Positions 17,438 to 24,800 of a DNA stretch of 64,000 bases are shown here, piece after piece. The first letter of the stretch is position 1. Each line of letters begins with the position of its first letter. A program made the position numbers and the translations under genes. The DNA lies in contig NZ_JACJON010000067.1 in the NCBI RefSeq assembly GCF_014695585.1, positions 124,001 through 188,000 on the forward strand, in the 5' to 3' direction. This DNA comes from Microcoleus sp. FACHB-831 (GTDB lineage: Bacteria; Cyanobacteriota; Cyanobacteriia; Cyanobacteriales; FACHB-T130). The notes under the pieces were generated by a model. The model worked only from the letters and a program-made list of their open reading frames with translations, made no database searches and had not been told where the DNA came from.

Positions 17438-17481
17438 ACTGTATTGGATAGGAATGGCGATATGAAGCGGATGGTAGGAGC

Positions 17482-18063
17482 ATGGAAACAGGGAGACTGA
17501 TTGTATTAACTGGGCCGAGTGGAGTGGGCAAAGGTACTTTGCTGCGATCGCTCCTACAACGTCATCCGGAATTATATTTCTCTATCTCCGTGACGACTCG
17601 CTCCCCCCGTCCTGGGGAAATGGACGGGAAAGACTATTACTTTATCAGCCGCAGCGACTTTGAAGAAATGGTCAAAGCTGAGAAATTCCTGGAGTGGGCT
17701 GAGTATGCTGGGAACTACTACGGGACGCCCCGCTTGCAGGTGGAGGAACACATTGCACGGGGTGAGTCCGTGATATTAGAAATTGAACTAGAAGGGGCGA
17801 GGCAAATAGGCAAGACTTTCCCCGATGCACTGCGGATATTTATTCTGCCGCCTTCGCTTCCAGAACTAGAGCAGAGGATACGCAGACGCGGTACTGATTC
17901 TGAAGAGGCGATCTCTCGTCGTCTTTCCCGCGCCGGAGATGAACTCGCCGCCGCAACTGAATTTGATATTCAAATCATCAACGACGACCTAGAAAATACC
18001 ATCCACCGTATCGAAGCTGCACTTTTCACGTACAACCCACCGTTCCCAGTTGGTGAAACCTGA
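17482..18063 (+). CDS. gmk: Guanylate kinase
   Basis: Converts GMP to GDP with ATP, essential for GTP and dGTP supply. 193 residues with P-loop GPSGVGKGT (about 10-18), the GMP-binding [11 protein letters not shown] and GKDYYF, the segment [30 protein letters not shown], and the lid [15 protein letters not shown]. Full length. Second gene of the remA-gmk unit, with a strong hairpin terminator about 90 bp after the stop. Confidence 0.95.
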   Translation: METGRLIVLTGPSGVGKGTLLRSLLQRHPELYFSISVTTRSPRPGEMDGKDYYFISRSDFEEMVKAEKFLEWAEYAGNYYGTPRLQVEEHIARGESVILEIELEGARQIGKTFPDALRIFILPPSLPELEQRIRRRGTDSEEAISRRLSRAGDELAAATEFDIQIINDDLENTIHRIEAALFTYNPPFPVGET

Positions 18064-18156
18064 ATTTATTTCCTTTCTTCTGAATGAGGTTTTTAGGCAA
18101 ATAGCGCCTGCGCTATAGATTTTGAGACCCCAGGAAAAGGCTTGTGTAAATATCTA

Positions 18157-18205
18157 GCGTTGGTAGCTTATTTGTGAAAGCACAAATGCTGCCAACGCAT
18201 TTTTT
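18157..18205 (+). terminator. Rho-independent terminator of remA-gmk
   Basis: GCGTTGGTAGC pairs with GCTGCCAACGC (one G-U), with an inner perfect stem ATTTGTG/CACAAAT around AAAG, then ATTTTTTA. A long GC-anchored stem followed by six T residues is a textbook intrinsic terminator. Confidence 0.85.
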
Positions 18206-18460
18206 ACCTTACATTCCAACTACCTACCTTCAACAAGCAATTCCCCGACTTCTCTAAGAAGCCGGAGATATTGCCTTCGCTTAAAGACTGCTGTATATCT
18301 TTTAGATCGTGATGCTATTTTGCCTAACGCAAGCGTTTTTATAAAAGCTTACTTAATATTCTTATAGGATAAAAATTAGCTTATTGGTTCTATTTAAATA
18401 GAACCAAACCAGGTTTATAACCGCAGATGAGCCTTTGGCTTACACCTGCGGTAAAAATAT
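18206..18460. other. Intergenic region between convergent gmk and a small membrane protein gene
   Basis: No gene seen. An imperfect dyad CCCCGACTTCT..AGAAGCCGGAG (18243-18266) resembles a dispersed cyanobacterial hairpin repeat. The rest is A/T-rich, with short inverted words near 18390-18410 (ggttctatttaaatagaacc). Confidence 0.45.
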
Positions 18461-18835
18461 CTAGTTCCAATAATCCAAATCAAGCGCTTGCGAACCACCG
18501 CGCTCTATCTGAACCAAAACTCTACTTAGCTGGAACCAAACGAGCCAACTTGTCAAAAGAGTGAGGGGTAGAGAAATTATATAAGTTAGCGGAGCCGGAA
18601 AGCCAAAAACCTCTAACCCAGCTGCCAGAAATACGCAGATACCGACAGTAATTCCCACAAATGGCAACTGTAATTGCGCCCCTTGCATTTGCGCCAAAAT
18701 GCGAGTAGAGCGGGTTTTTGACCACTCATTCACTTGTTGTTTGAGGGTGGCTTGAAACGCTATACCAGACGAAATTCCCGCAAACAAACCAGCAAACAAT
18801 AAAAAATACGGCGGTTCTGGGAAGTAGTAATACAC
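18461..18835 (-). CDS. Conserved small membrane protein, function unknown
   Basis: 124 residues starting at GTG with a strong AAGGAG site. Three hydrophobic segments are visible: YFLLFAGLFAGISSGIAF, LPFVGITVGICVFLAAGLEV, and YIISLPLTLLTSWLVWFQL; the loop between the first two is basic (QQVNEWSKTRSTR). The C-terminus is acidic (ALDLDYW). I recognise no named family; the compact form suggests a cyanobacteria-specific membrane protein. It lies about 130 bp downstream of the AarF-like kinase gene on the same strand and could be its operon partner. Confidence 0.75.
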   Translation of the reverse strand: MYYYFPEPPYFLLFAGLFAGISSGIAFQATLKQQVNEWSKTRSTRILAQMQGAQLQLPFVGITVGICVFLAAGLEVFGFPAPLTYIISLPLTLLTSWLVWFQLSRVLVQIERGGSQALDLDYWN

Positions 18836-18876
18836 TAAAACTCCTTAATGGGGGGATGGGGATTGGGGAGGGGGAT

Positions 18877-18906
18877 AGAGAGACGCGATAAATCGGCGTC
18901 TCTACA
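18877..18906. repeat. GAGACGCGAT-family palindrome, near-perfect copy
   Basis: GAGAGACGCGAT-AA-ATCGGCGTCTCT has one extra base in the right arm. It lies between the AarF-like gene and the small membrane protein gene and ends in the CTACAAG extension also seen at other copies. Confidence 0.6.
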
Positions 18907-18967
18907 AGAATGGGGCATAGGGACTTTCCAGACTCCGTAGTGCGGTATCAGGACTGCCAATGCCAAA

Positions 18968-20674
18968 TTACAAATTACTCTTGAAAGCCGAGACTGAGGG
19001 CAGTATAGCCGCAACACCTTCCGTAGAAAGTTCGTTTAATGCTCCTAGTGCGACATCAAACAGACGGGCTGGTTTCAGTTCATCTTTGACGAGGTTCCAG
19101 AGGCGTCGAACTTCTTCGGTATGCAGTCTATCATCTTCTATCAAAGCTAACAGCAACTGGCGTCGGAGAAATTGACCTTCAGCGGAGAGAAGATACTGCA
19201 AACCTAGTTGGGCTGTTGGCAGTAGATCAAAGTTACCATCAGTGCGGGCGATCGCGATCATGTTCTCCAACCGCTGCCACTGGAATTTACCATCTTTAAA
19301 CAATATCTCAATCAGCCGTCGCCGCATTTCTGGCGATTCCCCGGTAAGCAAACGTCGCGCCACGTAGGGATAACCTACTTCCACAATTTTGAAATTGGGA
19401 TTGAGGCTGAGTGCTAAACCTTCTTGCGTCACTAAGGAACGAATAATTAAGGCAAACTTAGCAGGTACGCGGAACGGGTAATCGTACATTAATTCCGAGA
19501 ATTTGTCAGTAATCGTTTTAAAGTTAAAACTACTGACACTTTCTCCAATTGCATCGCCCAAAACTGTTTCTATAGCTGGTACGATTGGCCAAATATCTGT
19601 TTCTGGTGTCAGAAAGCCCAGCTTTACAAAGTCTTTTGCTAAATCAACATAATCTTTGTTGATTAAGTGAACTACAGCAGTTACCAGAGTTTCTTTGGTA
19701 TTCTGGTCTAGCTGATCCATCATGCCAAAGTCAATGAATGCCATGCGACCGTCCGGAGTGGCAAACAAATTGCCTGGGTGGGGATCGGCATGAAAAAAGC
19801 CGAACTCCAACAACTGTCGCAGTCCAGATGTTACGCCAATCTGGATAATTGTATCCGTGTCAAGACCTGCGGCTTTAATGCGCTCGGTATCTGTTAGCTT
19901 GAAGCCATTAATCCACTCTAGAGTAAGGACATTGTGGCTGGTGTAGCGCCAATAGATTGCTGGAACTTTAACCGTTGGGTCGTCTTGGAAATTAGCGGCA
20001 AATTTTTCAGCATTTCTACCTTCGTTGATGTAATCGATTTCTTCAAATAGTTTGATGCCGAATTCATCAACAATTAAGCTTAGGTCATGACCTAGATTTA
20101 GGGGAAGCCAGGGAGCTAGCCAGCTAGCAGCCCACCGCATTAAGTAAAGGTCTAGTGTTATTGTCGGTAGCAAGTTGGGGCGTTGCACCTTGACTGCTAC
20201 TTCTTCGCCAGTGTGGAGACGCGCTCGATATACCTGTCCAAGACTAGCGGCGGCGATTGGCTCTGGCGTGATTTCGCTAAAAATTTCTGAGATGGTGCGA
20301 CCAAGTTGGGCTTCAATTATCGAGTGGGCGATCGCATTCTCAAATGGCGGTAATTGATCCTGTAATTTGATTAACTCTTCTAAGAAGTCTTTGCGGATCA
20401 AGTCTGGCCTTGTCGAGAGCGCTTGACCTACCTTAATAAATGTTGGCCCCAATCGGGTAATTATATGCCGCAGTTGTGTGGCGCGTCTATTTGCGACATG
20501 ACCCGGTTCTACTTTAAGCCATTCGTCCCACTTCAGGCCGAAGATAAACCCAACAAATGAAAAAATTATAGCGATCGCACGCCAGATGACCAGCCAGGGA
20601 CGATTGCGGTAGTATTTAGCGATCGCCTTGGCATCGTAACGCCGTTGACTCTGAGCGACTGGATACCGATTCAC
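18968..20674 (-). CDS. ABC1/AarF/UbiB family atypical kinase
   Basis: 568 residues, GTG start. The family hallmarks are present: the KxGQ motif (FIKVGQALSTRPDL), the Ala-rich loop replacing the Gly-rich loop (AAASLGQVYRA), the catalytic Lys in VAVKVQRP, FHADPHPGNLF as the catalytic-loop equivalent, and DFG as FIDFGMMD. Members are ATPases or kinases that support prenylquinone synthesis (UbiB, Coq8) or, in cyanobacteria and plastids (ABC1K), plastoquinone and tocopherol metabolism. A hydrophobic N-terminal segment (WRAIAIIFSFVGFIFGL) may anchor it. Cyanobacteria carry several paralogues, so the exact role is open. Confidence 0.92.
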   Translation of the reverse strand: MNRYPVAQSQRRYDAKAIAKYYRNRPWLVIWRAIAIIFSFVGFIFGLKWDEWLKVEPGHVANRRATQLRHIITRLGPTFIKVGQALSTRPDLIRKDFLEELIKLQDQLPPFENAIAHSIIEAQLGRTISEIFSEITPEPIAAASLGQVYRARLHTGEEVAVKVQRPNLLPTITLDLYLMRWAASWLAPWLPLNLGHDLSLIVDEFGIKLFEEIDYINEGRNAEKFAANFQDDPTVKVPAIYWRYTSHNVLTLEWINGFKLTDTERIKAAGLDTDTIIQIGVTSGLRQLLEFGFFHADPHPGNLFATPDGRMAFIDFGMMDQLDQNTKETLVTAVVHLINKDYVDLAKDFVKLGFLTPETDIWPIVPAIETVLGDAIGESVSSFNFKTITDKFSELMYDYPFRVPAKFALIIRSLVTQEGLALSLNPNFKIVEVGYPYVARRLLTGESPEMRRRLIEILFKDGKFQWQRLENMIAIARTDGNFDLLPTAQLGLQYLLSAEGQFLRRQLLLALIEDDRLHTEEVRRLWNLVKDELKPARLFDVALGALNELSTEGVAAILPSVSAFKSNL

Positions 20675-21412
20675 GCTTGTGTCTGCCTCTTTAATCGGAA
20701 ACTTTTTAGCAACTTGCGGCTCCCGGTAGTAGAGCCACTTCCATACCTGCTTAACCGAATAACAATTATTTCCAGGTATTCCTTCAGCAATCTCCCGTAA
20801 CTTTACTCATCGTTTATTACCAGTTTTTTAACGTTTTATTAACTCCCAGTATACAAAACTACAGACACCTTCGGGGATCGGCATCGTACCTAAATAAGTA
20901 AAAAAACTTCTCCCACACCCATGACTTGTTTGTAAGGGTTCCATGACATAGCCCTATAAATTAATCTTTATATAAAAAAAATTATGGGATGGGTGCAGGC
21001 GCTCGCATTGGGGGACGGCAACATTCCGGCGGTATCCTTAGCACAGTTCTTGGAGTCGCGTTTACATCTTCCTTTGCCAGGTTTGTGGTCAACCGCAGTT
21101 GGTAGCTGCGATCGCGATCGCACACAAAAAGGACAGACCAACAACTGTAGTTGATACCGTTCACAGTTGGCTGTGCTTACCAGTTGTCAGGACACCTGAT
21201 AGACAAGCGTTTCGACAAACCAAAATATTATTGACAAAAACCTGTTGATAATGTTCAATATGCACTATTCAATAAATAGAAATAGTTAAATTCAGCCAAT
21301 TGCAATAAAAAAGCTTAAATGAAAAGCTTAGATAAGGAATAAAATTAATATTGTTTGCGCGTACTCTACAGAAATGTAATCTTTTATAGCTTTGTTTACG
21401 AGGAATCTCGAC
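20675..21412. other. Long intergenic region upstream of the ATP-grasp/SET operon
   Basis: About 740 bp between divergent genes. Most is A/T-rich with no credible gene. A GC-richer island at 20984-21155 has overlapping short frames (56 residues starting MGWVQALALG; 38 residues starting MGAGARIGG), none with a ribosome binding site; a precursor peptide cannot be excluded but is not supported. Near the operon, AAGCTT occurs twice around 21310-21325. A good AGGA ribosome site precedes the ATG at 21413. Confidence 0.5.
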
Positions 21413-22879
21413 ATGAAAGTGTGTGTTCTGCAACCTGATTATTCTCAATCGGCAGTGGACTACAAAAACTACGATCCGCCTCGTAACCTCTCTCATCTGT
21501 TACTAGAAGACCAGGTAGACCATGTATTTCTCAACAAAGCGACAACGTACCGTCAGCTAAAAGAGTTAAAAAATAAAGATTACAATATTTTTGTCAACCT
21601 CTGTACGGGATGTTTGGACTGGGAAGTTCCCTCTATTGATGTAATTGTTGCTTTAGAACAGCTTAATTTACCTTATACTGGCCCTACTTTCGACCTCTAC
21701 GAGATTAACAAAGAGTTAATGAAGTATGTTGCCTACGTGGCAGGAGTAAGAACACCAGCATTTGTGAAAGCTGAAACCTTAGCTGATGTCGAGAGCGCTT
21801 GTGAAAACTTGCAATTCCCCCTGTTTGTTAAACCAGCAGCATCATCAGACAGTCTGGGAATTGACGCTCAATTTTATGTAACCACAAAAGAAGGATTATA
21901 TAGCAAAGCCGCCGACATCATAGGCAAATTTGGTCAAGTTTTAATTGAGGAGTATGCGCCTGGACGAGAGTTTACAGTCCTTGTAGCTGCTAACCCTGAA
22001 AATCGCTCTTCTCCCCTAACTTATAAATCTCTAGAGTTTGTCTTTCCTGATGGGGAACATTTTAAAACCTACGAACTGAAGGTGCGCCGCAATCGTCCAG
22101 AATTTTATATTACCTGTGCTGACCCAGAACTTGACCTGCGGTTGAGAGACGCTGCGGCGAAAATTTTCTGTGAATATAATGGGTTTGGCTATGCTTGTCT
22201 TGATTTTAGAGTTAACGAACAAAACGAGGTTTTCGTCTTGTCAATTAACTTCAAGCCTTCGGTTTTTTATTCAGAAGGTGCAGAAGCATTGGCTGACTGC
22301 ATTTTAAAGTTTGATGGTGCGGGTTCTTCAGGATTCCTCAAACATATTATTGCAGAAGGTATTGACAGACAGAAACGTCGTCAGAGGAAATTTAGAGTAC
22401 GCAAGAATACTATTTCCGGCTATGGCATTTATGCCATTACTGATTTCAAAGCTGGGGAAATTGTCGTCCAATTCGAGGAACAAGCAAAAAGGATTGTTAC
22501 CCGTTCGCACGTCGAATCCCACTGGAGTATATCGGCTCAAGAATCTTTTCAACGGTATGCTCTTCCTTTGAGTGAAGAAGTCTTTATTTTCTGGGACGAA
22601 GACCCAGCCAAATGGCTGCCTACAAACCACTCTTGCGATGCGAATATGGTCTTGCGAGGACTTAACATTTGTGCCCTTAGAGACATCGCAGCAGGAGAGG
22701 AATTGACTTTAGACTACTCAGTGTCAATATATAGCGAAGATTTTCCAGAATTTGAGTGTCAGTGTGGATCGTTCAAGTGCCGAGGGATTATTCGCGGAAC
22801 TTCAGGAAATTCTGTAACTTGGCGAGAAAAGGAGCGCAAAAAATCACAAATTCGTTCTCAAATTCAGGCGGGAAAATAA
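21413..22879 (+). CDS. ATP-grasp ligase fused to a SET-domain methyltransferase
   Basis: 488 residues from the ATG at 21413, which has an AGGA site; the frame also runs back to a TTG at 21392. Residues 1-~315 form a D-Ala-D-Ala-ligase-like ATP-grasp module: FPLFVKPAASSDSLGID with ATP-binding Lys140, VLIEEYAPGREFTVLV, and ACLDFRV (Asp264). The final metal-ligand motif reads VLSINFKP, so the usual Glu is Ser277 while Asn279 is kept. Residues ~325-460 are a SET domain: SGYGIYAITDFKAGE, NHSCDAN (405-411), EELTLDYS with catalytic Tyr435, then a post-SET cysteine set (CQCGSFKC, 449-456). The tail is basic. It probably modifies a peptide or protein; the target is unknown. First gene of three. Confidence 0.9.
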   Translation: MKVCVLQPDYSQSAVDYKNYDPPRNLSHLLLEDQVDHVFLNKATTYRQLKELKNKDYNIFVNLCTGCLDWEVPSIDVIVALEQLNLPYTGPTFDLYEINKELMKYVAYVAGVRTPAFVKAETLADVESACENLQFPLFVKPAASSDSLGIDAQFYVTTKEGLYSKAADIIGKFGQVLIEEYAPGREFTVLVAANPENRSSPLTYKSLEFVFPDGEHFKTYELKVRRNRPEFYITCADPELDLRLRDAAAKIFCEYNGFGYACLDFRVNEQNEVFVLSINFKPSVFYSEGAEALADCILKFDGAGSSGFLKHIIAEGIDRQKRRQRKFRVRKNTISGYGIYAITDFKAGEIVVQFEEQAKRIVTRSHVESHWSISAQESFQRYALPLSEEVFIFWDEDPAKWLPTNHSCDANMVLRGLNICALRDIAAGEELTLDYSVSIYSEDFPEFECQCGSFKCRGIIRGTSGNSVTWREKERKKSQIRSQIQAGK

Positions 22880-22971
22880 AGCGATCGCCAGCCAGCAGTA
22901 AACTTATGCAGATTTGATTAACAAAGATAACTCTTTGGCACGCTTGGCAACAGATTGAGGGAAAAATATCA

Positions 22972-24075
22972 ATGCTTCAGAAATTGCCCGTTGCTGCTAG
23001 TAAAATATTTGTCTGGGCATTTATTCCCTACCGCATCCAACAACAAAAGCTGATAAGCGAATACCACGACAAGCCCAGCGAACGACAGGAACTGGCAGAT
23101 GTTTTTGCAGAACTCGGTATCAAGTGGAAATGGCAGCCACTCACCTTAGAAAATATGCAAGCAGTGGTTGAGGAGGTAGCTGCTGCTGCTGATAAATGCA
23201 TACCTGTAGTGCTGAACTATTGCGATGGTTTTGATGAAATTGACGGCTACCCAGGGATTGCGATTGCCAAACTGCTGGAAGCGAAAAACATCATTTTCAC
23301 AGGAGCAGATGCTAGCTTTTTGCATCTATCAGACAACAAAATATTGATGAAGCGTGCTTTTGTTAAAGCAGGGGTTTCAACTGCTCCTTACGAAGTCATT
23401 TCCTATGCAGCCGCATTCGGGGGAGTATGCGATCGCCTTGGCACTCCTCTAATTGTGAAACCAGCAATTTCTTACGCCAGCTATGGAATTTCTTTGCAGT
23501 CAGTTGTTAATAGCGACGAACAGGTAAACCTGCAATTACAGCGCTTGGTTCAAGGACAGCATGGTAAATATTTTCCGCCTGAAAGCATTTTTGTAGAAAA
23601 ATTTATCACCGGTTCTGAGTTTACCGTCTTGATTGTTGGCTCCGTTCATCAGCCAGCTACAATTAAAATTTATCCACCTGTAGAACGGATTTTTCATTCC
23701 AGTTTGGCTGTTTCTGAACGGTTTTTAACTTTTGATAGGTACTGGGCAAAATATCAAGAAGAAACTTCCCTTTCTCCTGAAGAACCTTTTTACCGTTACC
23801 AACTAGCCGATCCTATTTTGCATGACAAACTTTGCGAGTTAAGTATGCGTGCTTACTGTGCCGTTGGCGGTAATGGATATGGACGGGTTGATGTGCGAAT
23901 GGATAAAAATTCCCAAGAACTTTTTGTCCTTGAAGTGAATGCTAACTGCGGTATTTCTTCCGATGACCAAACTTCAGTTGGCAATATTTTGCGCTTTTCT
24001 GGTACGCCGTTTGCACAACTGATGTCAGAAATGATCGGCGGTGCTTTTGATAGGCATTATACTAAGTCGCAGTAA
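22972..24075 (+). CDS. ATP-grasp ligase (D-Ala-D-Ala ligase-like)
   Basis: 367 residues with a TGAGGG site before the ATG. The ATP-grasp fold is complete: a pre-ATP-grasp region with VVLNYCDGFDEIDGYPGIAI, IVKPAISYASYGI (Lys163), IFVEKFITGSEFTVLIVG (Glu209), and a metal site GRVDVRMD...LFVLEVNANC with Asp307, Glu321 and Asn323 all present. So this ligase looks active, unlike the ATP-grasp half of the upstream fusion. It is about 100 residues longer than a minimal core and lacks features of genuine Ddl, so it is unlikely to be the housekeeping peptidoglycan enzyme. It should form an acyl-phosphate and join it to an amine. It lies 92 bp after the fusion gene. Confidence 0.88.
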   Translation: MLQKLPVAASKIFVWAFIPYRIQQQKLISEYHDKPSERQELADVFAELGIKWKWQPLTLENMQAVVEEVAAAADKCIPVVLNYCDGFDEIDGYPGIAIAKLLEAKNIIFTGADASFLHLSDNKILMKRAFVKAGVSTAPYEVISYAAAFGGVCDRLGTPLIVKPAISYASYGISLQSVVNSDEQVNLQLQRLVQGQHGKYFPPESIFVEKFITGSEFTVLIVGSVHQPATIKIYPPVERIFHSSLAVSERFLTFDRYWAKYQEETSLSPEEPFYRYQLADPILHDKLCELSMRAYCAVGGNGYGRVDVRMDKNSQELFVLEVNANCGISSDDQTSVGNILRFSGTPFAQLMSEMIGGAFDRHYTKSQ

Positions 24076-24137
24076 ACTCATAGCAGTTTCGTAGATTTTG
24101 AAAGTATTCAATCAAAAATTAGGAGTTTCTACGCAAA

Positions 24138-24632
24138 GTGCAGCTAACTAATATCCCATCTAAAGTCACTAAAGCTTCATATTTTGCCGAATTATGGGAG
24201 TGTCCTCTAACAGGTGAAAAATCGCTCCACGCAAGTGTTACACTTATGCCGAGTGAAATAGTTTCTGCTTTCAGAATTCAAGAAATCTTGAGCAAGCCTA
24301 ACTACTTGACGGTGCAATTAAACGAGCAAGAACACATGACGCTCGAACCGGAGTTTTTGCAATACATCAATCACAGTTGCGATCCTAATGTTTTTTTTGA
24401 CACTACAAATATGGTTGTCATCTGTCTTAAGAAGATTGAATTGAGCGAACAAATGACCTTCTTCTACCCATCTACAGAATGGTCTATGGATCGAGGGTTT
24501 GATTGTCTGTGTGGAACTGAAGAATGCCTGGGATATATTCAGGGAGCAGCACATTTACCAACAAATATTTTGAAACAATATAAACTGTCTGATTACATTC
24601 AACAAAAGTTAAAAATTATAAAAGATGATTAG
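24138..24632 (+). CDS. Small stand-alone SET-domain protein
   Basis: 164 residues starting at GTG with AGGAG 12 bp upstream. YINHSCDPNVFFDT (SET motif III, 76-89), SEQMTFFYPSTEW (motif IV, Tyr110) and a post-SET cysteine group DCLCGTEEC (122-130) are clear. The N-terminal SET strands are short and divergent. It should use S-adenosylmethionine to methylate a lysine or N-terminal amine; the small size suggests it may act with a partner, perhaps the SET half of the fusion upstream. It is third in the operon, 62 bp after the ATP-grasp gene, and a perfect palindrome follows. Confidence 0.85.
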   Translation: MQLTNIPSKVTKASYFAELWECPLTGEKSLHASVTLMPSEIVSAFRIQEILSKPNYLTVQLNEQEHMTLEPEFLQYINHSCDPNVFFDTTNMVVICLKKIELSEQMTFFYPSTEWSMDRGFDCLCGTEECLGYIQGAAHLPTNILKQYKLSDYIQQKLKIIKDD

Positions 24633-24652
24633 GGTACGGAAACTGGTAATGG

Positions 24653-24682
24653 AAAATTTGGCACCAATTGGTGCCAAATTTT
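24653..24682. terminator. Perfect 30-bp palindrome after the ATP-grasp/SET operon
   Basis: AAAATTTGGCACCAA joined to TTGGTGCCAAATTTT with no spacer, 20 bp after the last stop. It is followed by a second dyad (CAAAATATT-CCCC / GGGG-AAATATTG, 24686-24727). It probably ends the operon transcript; a protein-binding role is possible because a loop-less palindrome is not ideal for termination. Confidence 0.65.
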
Positions 24683-24759
24683 CGACAAAATATTCCCCGT
24701 CAAGGATAAAAAGGTGGGGAAATATTGTTAAGTTAAGGGTTTGAGGTTAGGCATTCCAT

Positions 24760-24797
24760 CCCCCCTAGCGGGCTTAAAAAAGGGGGGGGTTGGGGAA
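24760..24797. repeat. C-run/G-run dispersed repeat, intergenic copy
   Basis: A C run, TAGCGGGCTTAAAAAA and an eight-G run followed by TTGGGGAATC: the same family as the copy inside znuC. It sits directly downstream of the aminopeptidase stop on the minus strand, where it may act as a terminator. Confidence 0.6.
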
Positions 24798-24800
24798 TCT

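Noticed and set aside
20984-21155. Possible short precursor-peptide gene before the ATP-grasp/SET operon
   Set aside because: Several overlapping short frames on both strands but no ribosome binding site and no core or leader pattern; it cannot be distinguished from chance.
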